From positions 1-5,237 of the forward strand of contig CAIJTL010000376.1 in NCBI GenBank assembly GCA_903823545.1: a DNA stretch of 5,237 nucleotides. Direction: 5' to 3'. A model generated the notes under the pieces. The model was not told where the DNA came from. It saw only the letters and a program-made list of their open reading frames with translations, and did no database searches. Shown in pieces: positions 1 through 5,237 of this stretch (the first letter of the stretch is position 1; each line of letters begins with the position of its first letter). The DNA is from an uncultured Planctomycetaceae bacterium. Its GTDB lineage: Bacteria > Planctomycetota > Planctomycetia > Planctomycetales > Planctomycetaceae. Both the position numbers and the translations under genes were made by a program.

Positions 1-617
1 ACTTCTTCGCCCTCTTTTTGGTCGTCAGACTCGGACAACATCACCGTCTTGAACGGCTGATCTTTCTGTTCGGGAATTTGGATCAGAGCCAAATCGAGAA
101 ACGGATTCATGGCAATAATCTTGATGTCGTCGATGCGTCGGCGAGTAATTCCCCCCTTGGAATCTTTGTGAAACAGCGTCACCGCAATTCGCGTTTCCCG
201 TTCGATCACGTGGTAGTTCGTGACACAGTGACCTCGCGGAGTGACGATGAATCCTGAACCAAGACCACCTGGAGTTTGGATGAGAACCACTCCATCGCCA
301 AATTCGTTGGCCAACTCTTTGACATTCTTCGGTGGCAAACGCGCTTCGGTGTAGAGATCACCCTTCTTGATTTCCGCTTTTTGCGGAGCCTTGTCGAAGC
401 CCGCTGCGCGAGACTTAATCTTCTCAACAGGAATCTTCAGGATTTCGACGCCAATATCGATCACGATGACTTCGGCACCATCCTTGAGAATCTCACCTTC
501 AATCCGATTACCCGTCGTGAGTTCGATCACTTCCGCTGAGGCCGGGATGTGGCCGAACAAGGCTGTGAGCACCGAAACGCTTAAGGCCACAAGACGCAAA
601 ACAGAAAAACGCAACAT
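1..617 (-). CDS. HtrA/trypsin-like serine protease, secreted; C-terminal part cut by window edge
   Basis: This is the N-terminal 205 residues of a periplasmic or exported protease of the trypsin-like (Trypsin_2/HtrA) family, which cleaves misfolded or damaged envelope proteins. Residues 1-28 form a signal peptide ending PASA, with likely cleavage before Glu29. Residues about 29-70 are a small beta-rich segment (ELTTGNRIEGEIL, then IPVEKIK) that resembles an SH3/Sm-like barrel and is not part of classical DegP. The protease fold starts near residue 105: GSGFIV at 120-125, TNYHVI at 133-138 with catalytic His136, and NPFLDLALIQI at 171-181 with catalytic Asp175. The catalytic Ser (GNSGGP-type motif) and any PDZ domain would lie beyond base 1 and cannot be checked. 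The start is supported by GAAGGGA (bases 623-629), 5 bases upstream. It follows the cytochrome gene by 13 bases, so the two probably form one operon. An inactive homologue cannot be excluded without the Ser. Confidence 0.88.
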   Translation of the reverse strand, partial: MLRFSVLRLVALSVSVLTALFGHIPASAEVIELTTGNRIEGEILKDGAEVIVIDIGVEILKIPVEKIKSRAAGFDKAPQKAEIKKGDLYTEARLPPKNVKELANEFGDGVVLIQTPGGLGSGFIVTPRGHCVTNYHVIERETRIAVTLFHKDSKGGITRRRIDDIKIIAMNPFLDLALIQIPEQKDQPFKTVMLSESDDQKEGEE

Positions 618-630
618 CGGAATCCCTTCG

Positions 631-1743
631 TTACGGTTTGAACTTCGGATGACACTCATTACACGACTTGGCGATCTTGGCGATTCCTTCGCCATAAAGA
701 GGATAGTTCCCGCTCTTTGAAGCTTCGACGATCTCCTTGCCGCCATCGATCAAGGGCTTCGCGTACTTGGCAAACTCTTCATCGCCGCCCCAGCCAAAAC
801 CTTGTGTTTTGATGATCTCACCAAGGAACGTGAGAACCGCCCCCTCTTGAGCAACTCGGTCAGCATCTTTCTTGAGACCCGCTTCGGAGGAGACACTTGC
901 CTTCAATATTTCTTCTGACTTCTTGATTCGCTTCATCAGCATGATCACGTTGCCGCCGACTGCATCGCCGTAGTCTTTGTCTTCTTCAGCATCACTCAAT
1001 CCGGCCGGCTCCGATCCCTTGAGGATGTCATCGATCTTTGCAAAAGCTTCTGCCACGGACTCAAACGAGTTTTTGTTTTTTGCATCCTTGGACGTGGTGA
1101 TTTCGAGAATCTTGAATGCCAAGTCACGGACATGCTTCGCATTTTTCTTCCAGGAAAAATCCTCGGGATAACGAGTCACCGCCACAGCCAAAACCGCGAG
1201 AGTCGCCGCTTCGGGAGGGATCTCCAAGTAGCTAGAGTTGTATGTCGCGATCGAACCCGATTTCCCTGCCAAATAATTCCGCACGGCCTTGACTTCGTTG
1301 GTCAACGCGTCCTTGTTAATCATGTCCTTCAAGGAGACCCCGTCAGCATCTTTAACGGGGGGCTTCGATTCCGTGGAGCTGCCGCCGTTCGCAGCCGTCT
1401 CTGTTGTTGGTGCGGAATTTCCTTTGTCCGCAGAGGCCATCTTCGTATCTGTACCGCCACCTGTCTGTTGGTTGGCCGCGATCACAAGCGGTTTGTCGAA
1501 GAAGACGTCGTATGGGATTCCATCAATGGTCTTGGGACCGCTAGTAGGTCCAGCAGTCTTTGAGCCGTCTGTCTTCTTGGGCTTCGATTCGCCCTTTGAC
1601 TTAGCCTCTTTTTCTGCGGTTGGGCCGCTCGACGCACCTGAACCTGACCCGCATCCATATGCGGTGACGATCAACGCGAACGAGCAACTCACGGCGAGCA
1701 CTGTTTGGTTCCACGACAAAAACCGAACAACACGGCGATTCAT
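631..1743 (-). CDS. Putative lipoprotein with C-terminal cytochrome c'-like mono-heme domain
   Basis: This 370-residue exported protein carries one c-type heme motif, CNECH (361-365), six residues from the C-terminus. That placement, inside IAKIAKSCNECHPKF, matches the cytochrome c' family, where heme is attached to the last helix of a four-helix bundle. Residues about 136-370 are largely helical but longer than the usual c' domain of about 130 residues. The N-terminus is hydrophobic (15-30) and ends TAYGC with Cys31, a weak lipobox (Ala at -3, Tyr at -2), so membrane lipidation is likely but not certain. Residues 32-135 are a low-complexity Ser/Thr/Gly/Lys/Pro linker interrupted by an ordered island, IDGIPYDVFFDKPLVIA (73-89). 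The start is supported by AAGGA (bases 1753-1757), 9 bases upstream. It is the first gene of an operon with the downstream protease. Its role, electron transfer, gas binding or heme sensing, cannot be read from the sequence. Confidence 0.82.
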   Translation of the reverse strand: MNRRVVRFLSWNQTVLAVSCSFALIVTAYGCGSGSGASSGPTAEKEAKSKGESKPKKTDGSKTAGPTSGPKTIDGIPYDVFFDKPLVIAANQQTGGGTDTKMASADKGNSAPTTETAANGGSSTESKPPVKDADGVSLKDMINKDALTNEVKAVRNYLAGKSGSIATYNSSYLEIPPEAATLAVLAVAVTRYPEDFSWKKNAKHVRDLAFKILEITTSKDAKNKNSFESVAEAFAKIDDILKGSEPAGLSDAEEDKDYGDAVGGNVIMLMKRIKKSEEILKASVSSEAGLKKDADRVAQEGAVLTFLGEIIKTQGFGWGGDEEFAKYAKPLIDGGKEIVEASKSGNYPLYGEGIAKIAKSCNECHPKFKP

Positions 1744-2177
1744 GACTCAGAATCCTTAGGCCAATTCATTCATGGAAAATGCTGAATGCTGCGTTTTCGC
1801 AACACAAAGCCAACAGACTGACGAGTAGGCGAGCCGGGATTATGGGGCCTAATCCCCCGAAGACGCAATCGCCTTCGCTCCGAGTGGCTGATGTTCAACA
1901 TGGATGGCACTCGCAACACAGCGCAATCACAACGCATCACATTGGCGAATTCAGGGGAAGTTTTCCGAAAAAGTTGCTTGCGTCGTCTCATCCGGTTCCT
2001 CATCATTCCGCCGACGGTTTAGTGGACGAAATCGTCACCCCCGTTCAATCCCGTAAAGTGCCGAACGGATTTCGGAACAAAGGGAGACTCGTCCCGCGGC
2101 GGGTAGGGTATGTTTCAGTGGCTGACGTTGCTGTACCGTCGGCGGGGACTTGGGCGTCCAAATTTAGGAGCGAGGAA
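1744..2177. other. Divergent intergenic region, no gene called
   Basis: This 434-base stretch separates the divergent cytochrome/protease operon from the Cys-rich gene and must hold both promoters. I could not identify a convincing -35/-10 pair for either direction. It contains several short inverted repeats: TGCG-TTTT-CGCA (1790-1801), GGGATTA/TAATCCC (1836-1856), CCGTTC/GAACGG (2041-2046 with 2063-2068), CCGAA/TTCGG (2061-2075), and GGAC/GTCC (2146-2159), the last just before the ribosome binding site of the Cys-rich gene. The frame of that gene stays open upstream to 1779, but the extension has no signal peptide and is rich in Arg, His, Ser and Pro, so I treat it as non-coding. No tRNA-like fold was seen. 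Confidence 0.7.
1836..1856. repeat. Perfect 7-bp inverted repeat, possible intergenic repeat element core
   Basis: GGGATTA (1836-1842) and TAATCCC (1850-1856) are exact reverse complements around a 7-base spacer, TGGGGCC. The G-run of the spacer could also pair with the C-run at 1854-1858, giving an alternative fold. There is no T-tract after it, so it does not look like an intrinsic terminator. It could be an operator, an RNA hairpin or part of a dispersed intergenic repeat; the window alone cannot decide. Confidence 0.5.
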
Positions 2178-2582
2178 ATGAAAAAGTTGTTGAGCCTGTT
2201 AGCGGCTGGCATCCTGGCGATGTCAGCGGCGGTGACTACCGCACAACCATTGTCACCAACACCGGACGCAGTGAGCGCGCCGGTCCACGTTGGCGGCCCG
2301 GTTGAGTTGTTTCACTGTGTGAAGTACGTGGACACGAAGGAGATGGCTCCTTGTGCGAAGCCGATGATCGTGGAAGTTCGCGATCCATGCTGGAAGCCGG
2401 ACCCATGCAATCCATGCTGCAAGCCACGTTGCGTTGCAGTTCAGATTTGCGTGCCGGAAACCTGCTGCCCGCCGGTTATCAAGTGCAGCCATGACGGCAA
2501 AAAGGTTCGTTATGACTTCGGCCAATACGCCGTCGACATCCGAACGAAGAAGGACTACATCGAAGTTGATTACCAAGACTAA
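2178..2582 (+). CDS. Small secreted cysteine-rich protein, function unknown
   Basis: This 134-residue protein is not one I can assign to a named family. Residues 1-22 are a clear Sec signal peptide: KK, then a Leu/Ala core, with likely cleavage after TTA before Gln23. The mature part has a Pro/Val-rich stretch (24-44), then a core with 11 cysteines between 47 and 103: Cys47, 59, 71, 77, 80, 81, 85, 91, 96, 97 and 103. The core is rich in Pro, with CC pairs at 80-81 and 96-97. The tail (104-134) is free of Cys and looks beta-rich (KVRYDFGQYAVDI, then DYIEVDY). The pattern suggests disulfide bonding or metal binding outside the cytoplasm; a structural cell-wall role is a guess. The start is chosen because AGGAG (2166-2170) lies 7 bases upstream and a signal peptide begins exactly there. 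It is a single-gene unit, closed by the terminator at 2620-2659. Confidence 0.85.
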   Translation: MKKLLSLLAAGILAMSAAVTTAQPLSPTPDAVSAPVHVGGPVELFHCVKYVDTKEMAPCAKPMIVEVRDPCWKPDPCNPCCKPRCVAVQICVPETCCPPVIKCSHDGKKVRYDFGQYAVDIRTKKDYIEVDYQD

Positions 2583-2619
2583 TTGGCATCAGCATACGAT
2601 AGTCTGACTGGAGAGTCAC

Positions 2620-2659
2620 AAAACCGGTCAAGGAGCGATCCTTGGCCGGTTTTTCTTTT
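2620..2659 (+). terminator. Rho-independent terminator after the Cys-rich gene
   Basis: The left arm 2620-2633 (AAAACCGGTCAAGG) pairs with the right arm 2640-2653 (CCTTGGCCGGTTTT) as a 14-bp stem with one G-U wobble (2628 with 2645) around the 6-base loop AGCGAT. It runs into TTTTTCTTTT (2650-2659). It lies 38 bases after the stop of the Cys-rich gene and only 25 bases before the ybeY start, so it separates the two transcripts or attenuates read-through into ybeY. Confidence 0.93.
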
Positions 2660-2684
2660 GAAGACGAGCTTTGTAAAGGTCCTT

Positions 2685-3236
2685 ATGTCAGCACATCCCT
2701 CCGAAACCAGAAAGCCGACTTACAACACCGCTGAAATCGCAACGCGATACCTCATCGACATTGATGACGAACAAAAAGCTCTGAAAGTTGACCATAAGCG
2801 ACTCGCCGAAATTGCGAGAGAATTGCTAGCGGCGGAAAAATGCGTGTCCGCCACAATCAGCATCGCGATCGTCGACAATGAGACCATCCACGAACTTAAT
2901 CAACGGTATCTGCAACACGATTACGCCACAGACGTTTTGAGCTTTTTGCTTGAGTGCGAACTCGAACCGGAAGCGTTGCCGATTCCCAAAAGCGCTCCAC
3001 GAGGTGCGGGCAAGCGGATTGAAGGAGACATCATCGTCTCCGCAGAAATGGCAAAGGAGCTGGCCACGAAGTACCGTTGGCAGCCGCTCGACGAATTGAC
3101 TTTGTATGTTGTCCACGGACTGCTGCATCTTTGCGGCTACGACGACCTCTCGGCGAAGGAATTGAAAGTGATGCGGCAACGAGAACAAGAAGTCTTAAAG
3201 GCTTGGAATCTCACGCCTCACTACGCCGACGAGTGA
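2685..3236 (+). CDS. ybeY: YbeY, rRNA maturation endoribonuclease
   Basis: YbeY is a cytoplasmic metal-dependent single-strand RNase involved in 16S rRNA 3'-end maturation and ribosome quality control. The 183-residue product shows the family landmarks: NQRYLQHDYATDVLSF (72-87) with conserved Arg74 and the TDVLSF signature, GDIIVS (114-119), and the metal site HGLLHLCGYDD (144-154). His144 and His148 match the first two zinc ligands of the usual H-x3-H-x5-H motif, but the third position, 154, is Asp instead of His. The segment between TDVLSF and GDI (88-113) is longer than in E. coli. The start at 2685 has AAAGG (2675-2679) 5 bases upstream. The same frame is open back to a TTG at 2583, but that would translate the terminator hairpin, so it is rejected. 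The stop is followed closely by corA, suggesting co-transcription. Confidence 0.94.
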   Translation: MSAHPSETRKPTYNTAEIATRYLIDIDDEQKALKVDHKRLAEIARELLAAEKCVSATISIAIVDNETIHELNQRYLQHDYATDVLSFLLECELEPEALPIPKSAPRGAGKRIEGDIIVSAEMAKELATKYRWQPLDELTLYVVHGLLHLCGYDDLSAKELKVMRQREQEVLKAWNLTPHYADE

Positions 3237-3254
3237 TGAAACCAGTTGTCAATC

Positions 3255-3259
3255 AGGAG
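3255..3259 (+). promoter_or_regulatory. Ribosome binding site AGGAG deciding the corA start
   Basis: AGGAG lies 6 bases before the ATG at 3266. The other in-frame candidate, the ATG at 3236, overlaps the ybeY stop (TGATG) but has no clear Shine-Dalgarno sequence, so it would depend on translational coupling. I favour 3266. Confidence 0.6.
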
Positions 3260-3265
3260 CCGACG

Positions 3266-4381
3266 ATGCCGCCTGACGATGTTTCGCTCATGCCAGCCGA
3301 TCCCCCATTCCGCCGGCAAACCGAACCAGGCGCGATGCCCGGAACAGTTATCGCGCCACCAGACGCGGAGCAATCCCGAATCAACGTCCTCTGTTTTTCA
3401 GCAACCGAGATGCTTGAGCAACCACTGGCGGACATCAGCCAATTATCAGAATTGCTCGAACACTGGCCTGTGACGTGGGTGAATGTTGATGGCTTGAGTA
3501 ACACGAAGCTCTTGGATGGTTTGGCCGAGCTTTTCGACATTCATCGTTTGTCGATGGAGGATGTCGTCCACTTGCATCAACGTCCGAAGGTCGAGAACTA
3601 CGGAGACTATCTCTATCTCGTCGCACGGATGATTGAAGACCACGATCCACTACGAACCGATCAAACGAGCCTATTCATCGGGCGCAATTTTCTGCTGACG
3701 ATTCAAGAGCGAGCAGGGGATTGCCTTGAACCCGTCCGCACACGATTACGGGCGAAAGCTGGCCGTATTCGCCAAGCGGGAGCGGACCACTTGGCCTATA
3801 CGGTGCTCGATGCGGTCATCGACAGCTACTTTCCGTTGGTCGAACTTTACAGCGATCGACTGGAAGTGATTGACGAGGCTGTCACCAACGCACCGTCACC
3901 ACGCATTGTTTCAGAGCTGCATCGACTGCGAGGTAACCTGTTGCAGGTTCGCAAAATGATGATCGCTCAGCGTGATGCGTTGAACGAAATGATTCGCGAT
4001 GACTTCCCGCTGATCACGAACGAAACTCGGTTGTATTTGCGAGACTGTGTCGACCACACCGCTCAGATTTTAGACGTCGTCGAAACCTATCGCGAAATGT
4101 GCTCAGACCTGCGTGATTATTATCTCTCACAGATTAGCTACCGCATGAACCAAGTCATGAAGGTGCTGACGATCCTTTCGACGATCTTCTTGCCGCTGGG
4201 TTTCATCACCGGCTTATATGGTATGAACTTTGACGTCGCTTATCCGCTCAACATGCCTGAGCTGCGCTGGTCCTATGGGTATCCATTCGCACTCGGCCTG
4301 ATGACTGCAACAACAATCGGACTGACGATCTTCATGTACCGCCGCGGTTGGCTTGATTCGTCCCAAGACAAACTGCGCTGA
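3266..4381 (+). CDS. corA: CorA family Mg2+/Co2+ transport protein
   Basis: CorA is a homopentameric inner-membrane channel for Mg2+ (also Co2+/Ni2+). The 371-residue protein has the typical large cytoplasmic N-terminal domain (about 40-295), including WVNVDGL, HRLSMEDVV and QRPKVENYGDYLYLV (RPKVE at 106-110). A long helical region (about 190-290) follows, then TM1 (about 296-317), which ends in the selectivity motif YGMNF (Gly-Met-Asn at 319-321). A short periplasmic loop with the MPEL element (330-333) leads to TM2 (about 339-358) and a basic tail, YRRGW. The loop between GMNF and MPEL has a few extra residues. The start at 3266 is preferred because of its AGGAG; starting at 3236 would add 10 residues (MKPVVNQEPT). 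It lies 29 bases after ybeY, or overlaps it by 1 base with the earlier start, so the two are probably one operon. The frame is open further upstream inside ybeY, which I regard as shadow. Confidence 0.94.
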   Translation: MPPDDVSLMPADPPFRRQTEPGAMPGTVIAPPDAEQSRINVLCFSATEMLEQPLADISQLSELLEHWPVTWVNVDGLSNTKLLDGLAELFDIHRLSMEDVVHLHQRPKVENYGDYLYLVARMIEDHDPLRTDQTSLFIGRNFLLTIQERAGDCLEPVRTRLRAKAGRIRQAGADHLAYTVLDAVIDSYFPLVELYSDRLEVIDEAVTNAPSPRIVSELHRLRGNLLQVRKMMIAQRDALNEMIRDDFPLITNETRLYLRDCVDHTAQILDVVETYREMCSDLRDYYLSQISYRMNQVMKVLTILSTIFLPLGFITGLYGMNFDVAYPLNMPELRWSYGYPFALGLMTATTIGLTIFMYRRGWLDSSQDKLR

Positions 4382-5194
4382 TCATGTTGGTTGCATTCGC
4401 AACCACAACTGCCAGACGGTCACGCAAATACCAACGGTCAAGCAGTAGTACGCAAACCAGTGCAATTTGTTTTGCGTGACAATGCGAATCAATAGTCGCA
4501 ACACGGCAATGCCGACGACGAACGAAATGACCGCGCCGAAAAAAAGCTGTCCGATGGGAAGTCCGCCAGATTGGCCCTTGATCATGTCAATCACTTTGAG
4601 CAACACCGCTCCGCCGACCGCTGGGACTGACAACAAAAATGAGTAGGTCGTTGCCGTCTGCCTCGTGAAGCCGATCATCAAACCGCTTGAAATTGTGCTT
4701 CCTGATCGCGAGACCCCTGGCAAGATCGCCAACGCTTGGAAGAAACCGACGGCAATGGCATGTGGCCACGGAATTCGATCCAACTCCAAAAGATTGAGCT
4801 CCATTCGCTGGCCAGCCAAAAGAAAGATGGCGGTCACGCAAAGTCCGATCCCCGCGAATAGCGGCGACGACATCGTTTCTTCAAACCAGTCTTTAAACAC
4901 TACTCCGATGACGCCCGCTGGAACGGTTCCCAAGATGACCGCGATGAGCAACTGACGGCGACGGAACAACGACCACAACTCATTCCAATAGACAGTGATT
5001 GTTGCCAACAGCGTTCCGAAATGCAGGCCGATGATCAACTGGGCTCGCGCAGCCTCTGTGGAAGTGGTTCTGAACGCGTGTTCGAGCAGATTGCCGATAA
5101 CGACCAGATGGCCGTCAGAGCTGACCGGCAGAAACTCAGTAATCCCCTGCACGATCGCGAGAATCAAGGTTTGCCAAAGTTGAGCACCGTCCAT
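4382..5194 (-). CDS. uppP: Undecaprenyl-diphosphatase UppP (BacA)
   Basis: UppP dephosphorylates undecaprenyl pyrophosphate to the monophosphate lipid carrier used in peptidoglycan synthesis, and overproduction gives bacitracin resistance. The 270-residue integral membrane protein has both signatures of the family: QGITEFLPVSSDGH (16-29; conserved Glu20, Ser26, His29) and PGVSRSGSTIS (159-169; conserved Arg163). Several hydrophobic membrane segments occur along its length (for example 83-100, 113-128, 146-158 and three near the C-terminus). The position equal to E. coli Glu17 is Gln16, common in the family; Asp27 in SSDGH replaces the more usual Ser or Thr. The start at 5194 is chosen because AAGGA (5204-5208) is 9 bases upstream; the ATG at 5203 would sit directly against that site and add only three residues. 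The gene converges on corA with stop codons directly abutting. Its upstream region is cut by the window edge. Confidence 0.95.
   Translation of the reverse strand: MDGAQLWQTLILAIVQGITEFLPVSSDGHLVVIGNLLEHAFRTTSTEAARAQLIIGLHFGTLLATITVYWNELWSLFRRRQLLIAVILGTVPAGVIGVVFKDWFEETMSSPLFAGIGLCVTAIFLLAGQRMELNLLELDRIPWPHAIAVGFFQALAILPGVSRSGSTISSGLMIGFTRQTATTYSFLLSVPAVGGAVLLKVIDMIKGQSGGLPIGQLFFGAVISFVVGIAVLRLLIRIVTQNKLHWFAYYCLTVGICVTVWQLWLRMQPT
4388..4405. other. 7-bp hairpin at the convergent corA/uppP ends
   Basis: TGGTTGC (4388-4394) and GCAACCA (4399-4405) are exact reverse complements around the loop ATTC. The hairpin begins 7 bases after the corA stop and lies within the last codons of uppP (Leu-Arg-Met-Gln-Pro). 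No T-tract follows on either strand, so it is not a canonical terminator, though it could limit transcription from the opposing gene. The pairing itself is certain; the function is inferred. Confidence 0.4.
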
Positions 5195-5203
5195 GAATCG
5201 CAT

Positions 5204-5208
5204 TCCTT
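5204..5208 (-). promoter_or_regulatory. Ribosome binding site AAGGA deciding the uppP start
   Basis: Read on the minus strand, AAGGA is immediately followed by an ATG (5203) and, 9 bases later, by a second in-frame ATG (5194). The 9-base spacing equals that seen for the cytochrome gene in this window, and a spacing of zero is not functional for a normal Shine-Dalgarno site, so the second ATG is favoured. Confidence 0.6.
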
Positions 5209-5237
5209 GCCAACAACGACGTCAGCGAACTCAGAGG

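Noticed and set aside
1770..2006. Minus-strand frame of 78 codons in the intergenic region.
   Set aside because: The translation is dominated by Arg and Ser with no recognisable domain, signal peptide or good ribosome binding site.
2041..2075. Short inverted repeats CCGTTC/GAACGG and CCGAA/TTCGG as a riboswitch or leader structure.
   Set aside because: The stems are only 5-6 bp, mutually exclusive, and match no riboswitch core I recognise.
2074..2095. GGAAC followed by GTCCC as a possible ECF sigma factor promoter for the Cys-rich gene.
   Set aside because: The spacing, about 12 bases, is too short for the usual 16-17, and the second element does not match well.
1779..2177. N-terminal extension of the Cys-rich gene to an ATG at 1779 (267-residue protein).
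   Set aside because: The internal ATG at 2178 has AGGAG 7 bases upstream and starts a perfect signal peptide; the extension would bury that signal peptide in the middle of the protein.
2253..2576. Minus-strand frames opposite the Cys-rich gene and ybeY (including 2826-3188), and plus-strand frames opposite the cytochrome and uppP.
   Set aside because: They are antisense to well-supported genes and show no domain or start signals.
2583..2684. Earlier TTG start for ybeY.
   Set aside because: It would translate through the terminator hairpin and add 34 residues with no match to the YbeY fold.
3077..3235. Earlier ATG for corA inside ybeY.
   Set aside because: It would overlap the conserved YbeY metal site in another frame, and the added residues are Arg-rich shadow sequence.

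Overview
The window looks like an ordinary stretch of a bacterial chromosome, most plausibly from a planctomycete (Planctomycetota). This rests on inference: a trypsin-like protease with a small beta-rich N-terminal domain, a lipoprotein with a single C-terminal c-type heme motif, a small secreted protein packed with cysteines, and long unstructured Ser/Thr/Gly/Lys linkers. No rRNA or other taxonomic marker is present, so the assignment is tentative. I saw no mobile element, CRISPR array, tRNA or rRNA.

Left part (1-1743, minus strand): a two-gene operon. The first gene encodes a putative lipoprotein with a cytochrome c'-like C-terminus (CNECH heme motif). Thirteen bases after its stop begins a signal-peptide-bearing HtrA/trypsin-type serine protease, which runs off the left edge before its catalytic serine. 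Both products should work outside the cytoplasmic membrane.

Middle (1744-2659): a 434-base divergent intergenic region with a few inverted repeats, then a plus-strand gene for a 134-residue secreted protein with 11 cysteines in 57 residues. A textbook Rho-independent terminator follows it.

Right part (2685-4381, plus strand): ybeY (rRNA-maturation endoribonuclease) followed closely by a CorA-family Mg2+/Co2+ channel, probably co-transcribed. Converging on them with no gap between stop codons is uppP/bacA (undecaprenyl-diphosphatase) on the minus strand. These three are housekeeping genes: ribosome maturation, divalent cation uptake and recycling of the cell-wall lipid carrier.

I found no clear new multi-gene system. 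The items most worth a second look are the Cys-rich secreted protein, the cytochrome/protease pair, the Asp in place of the third zinc-binding His in YbeY, and the ybeY-corA pairing.
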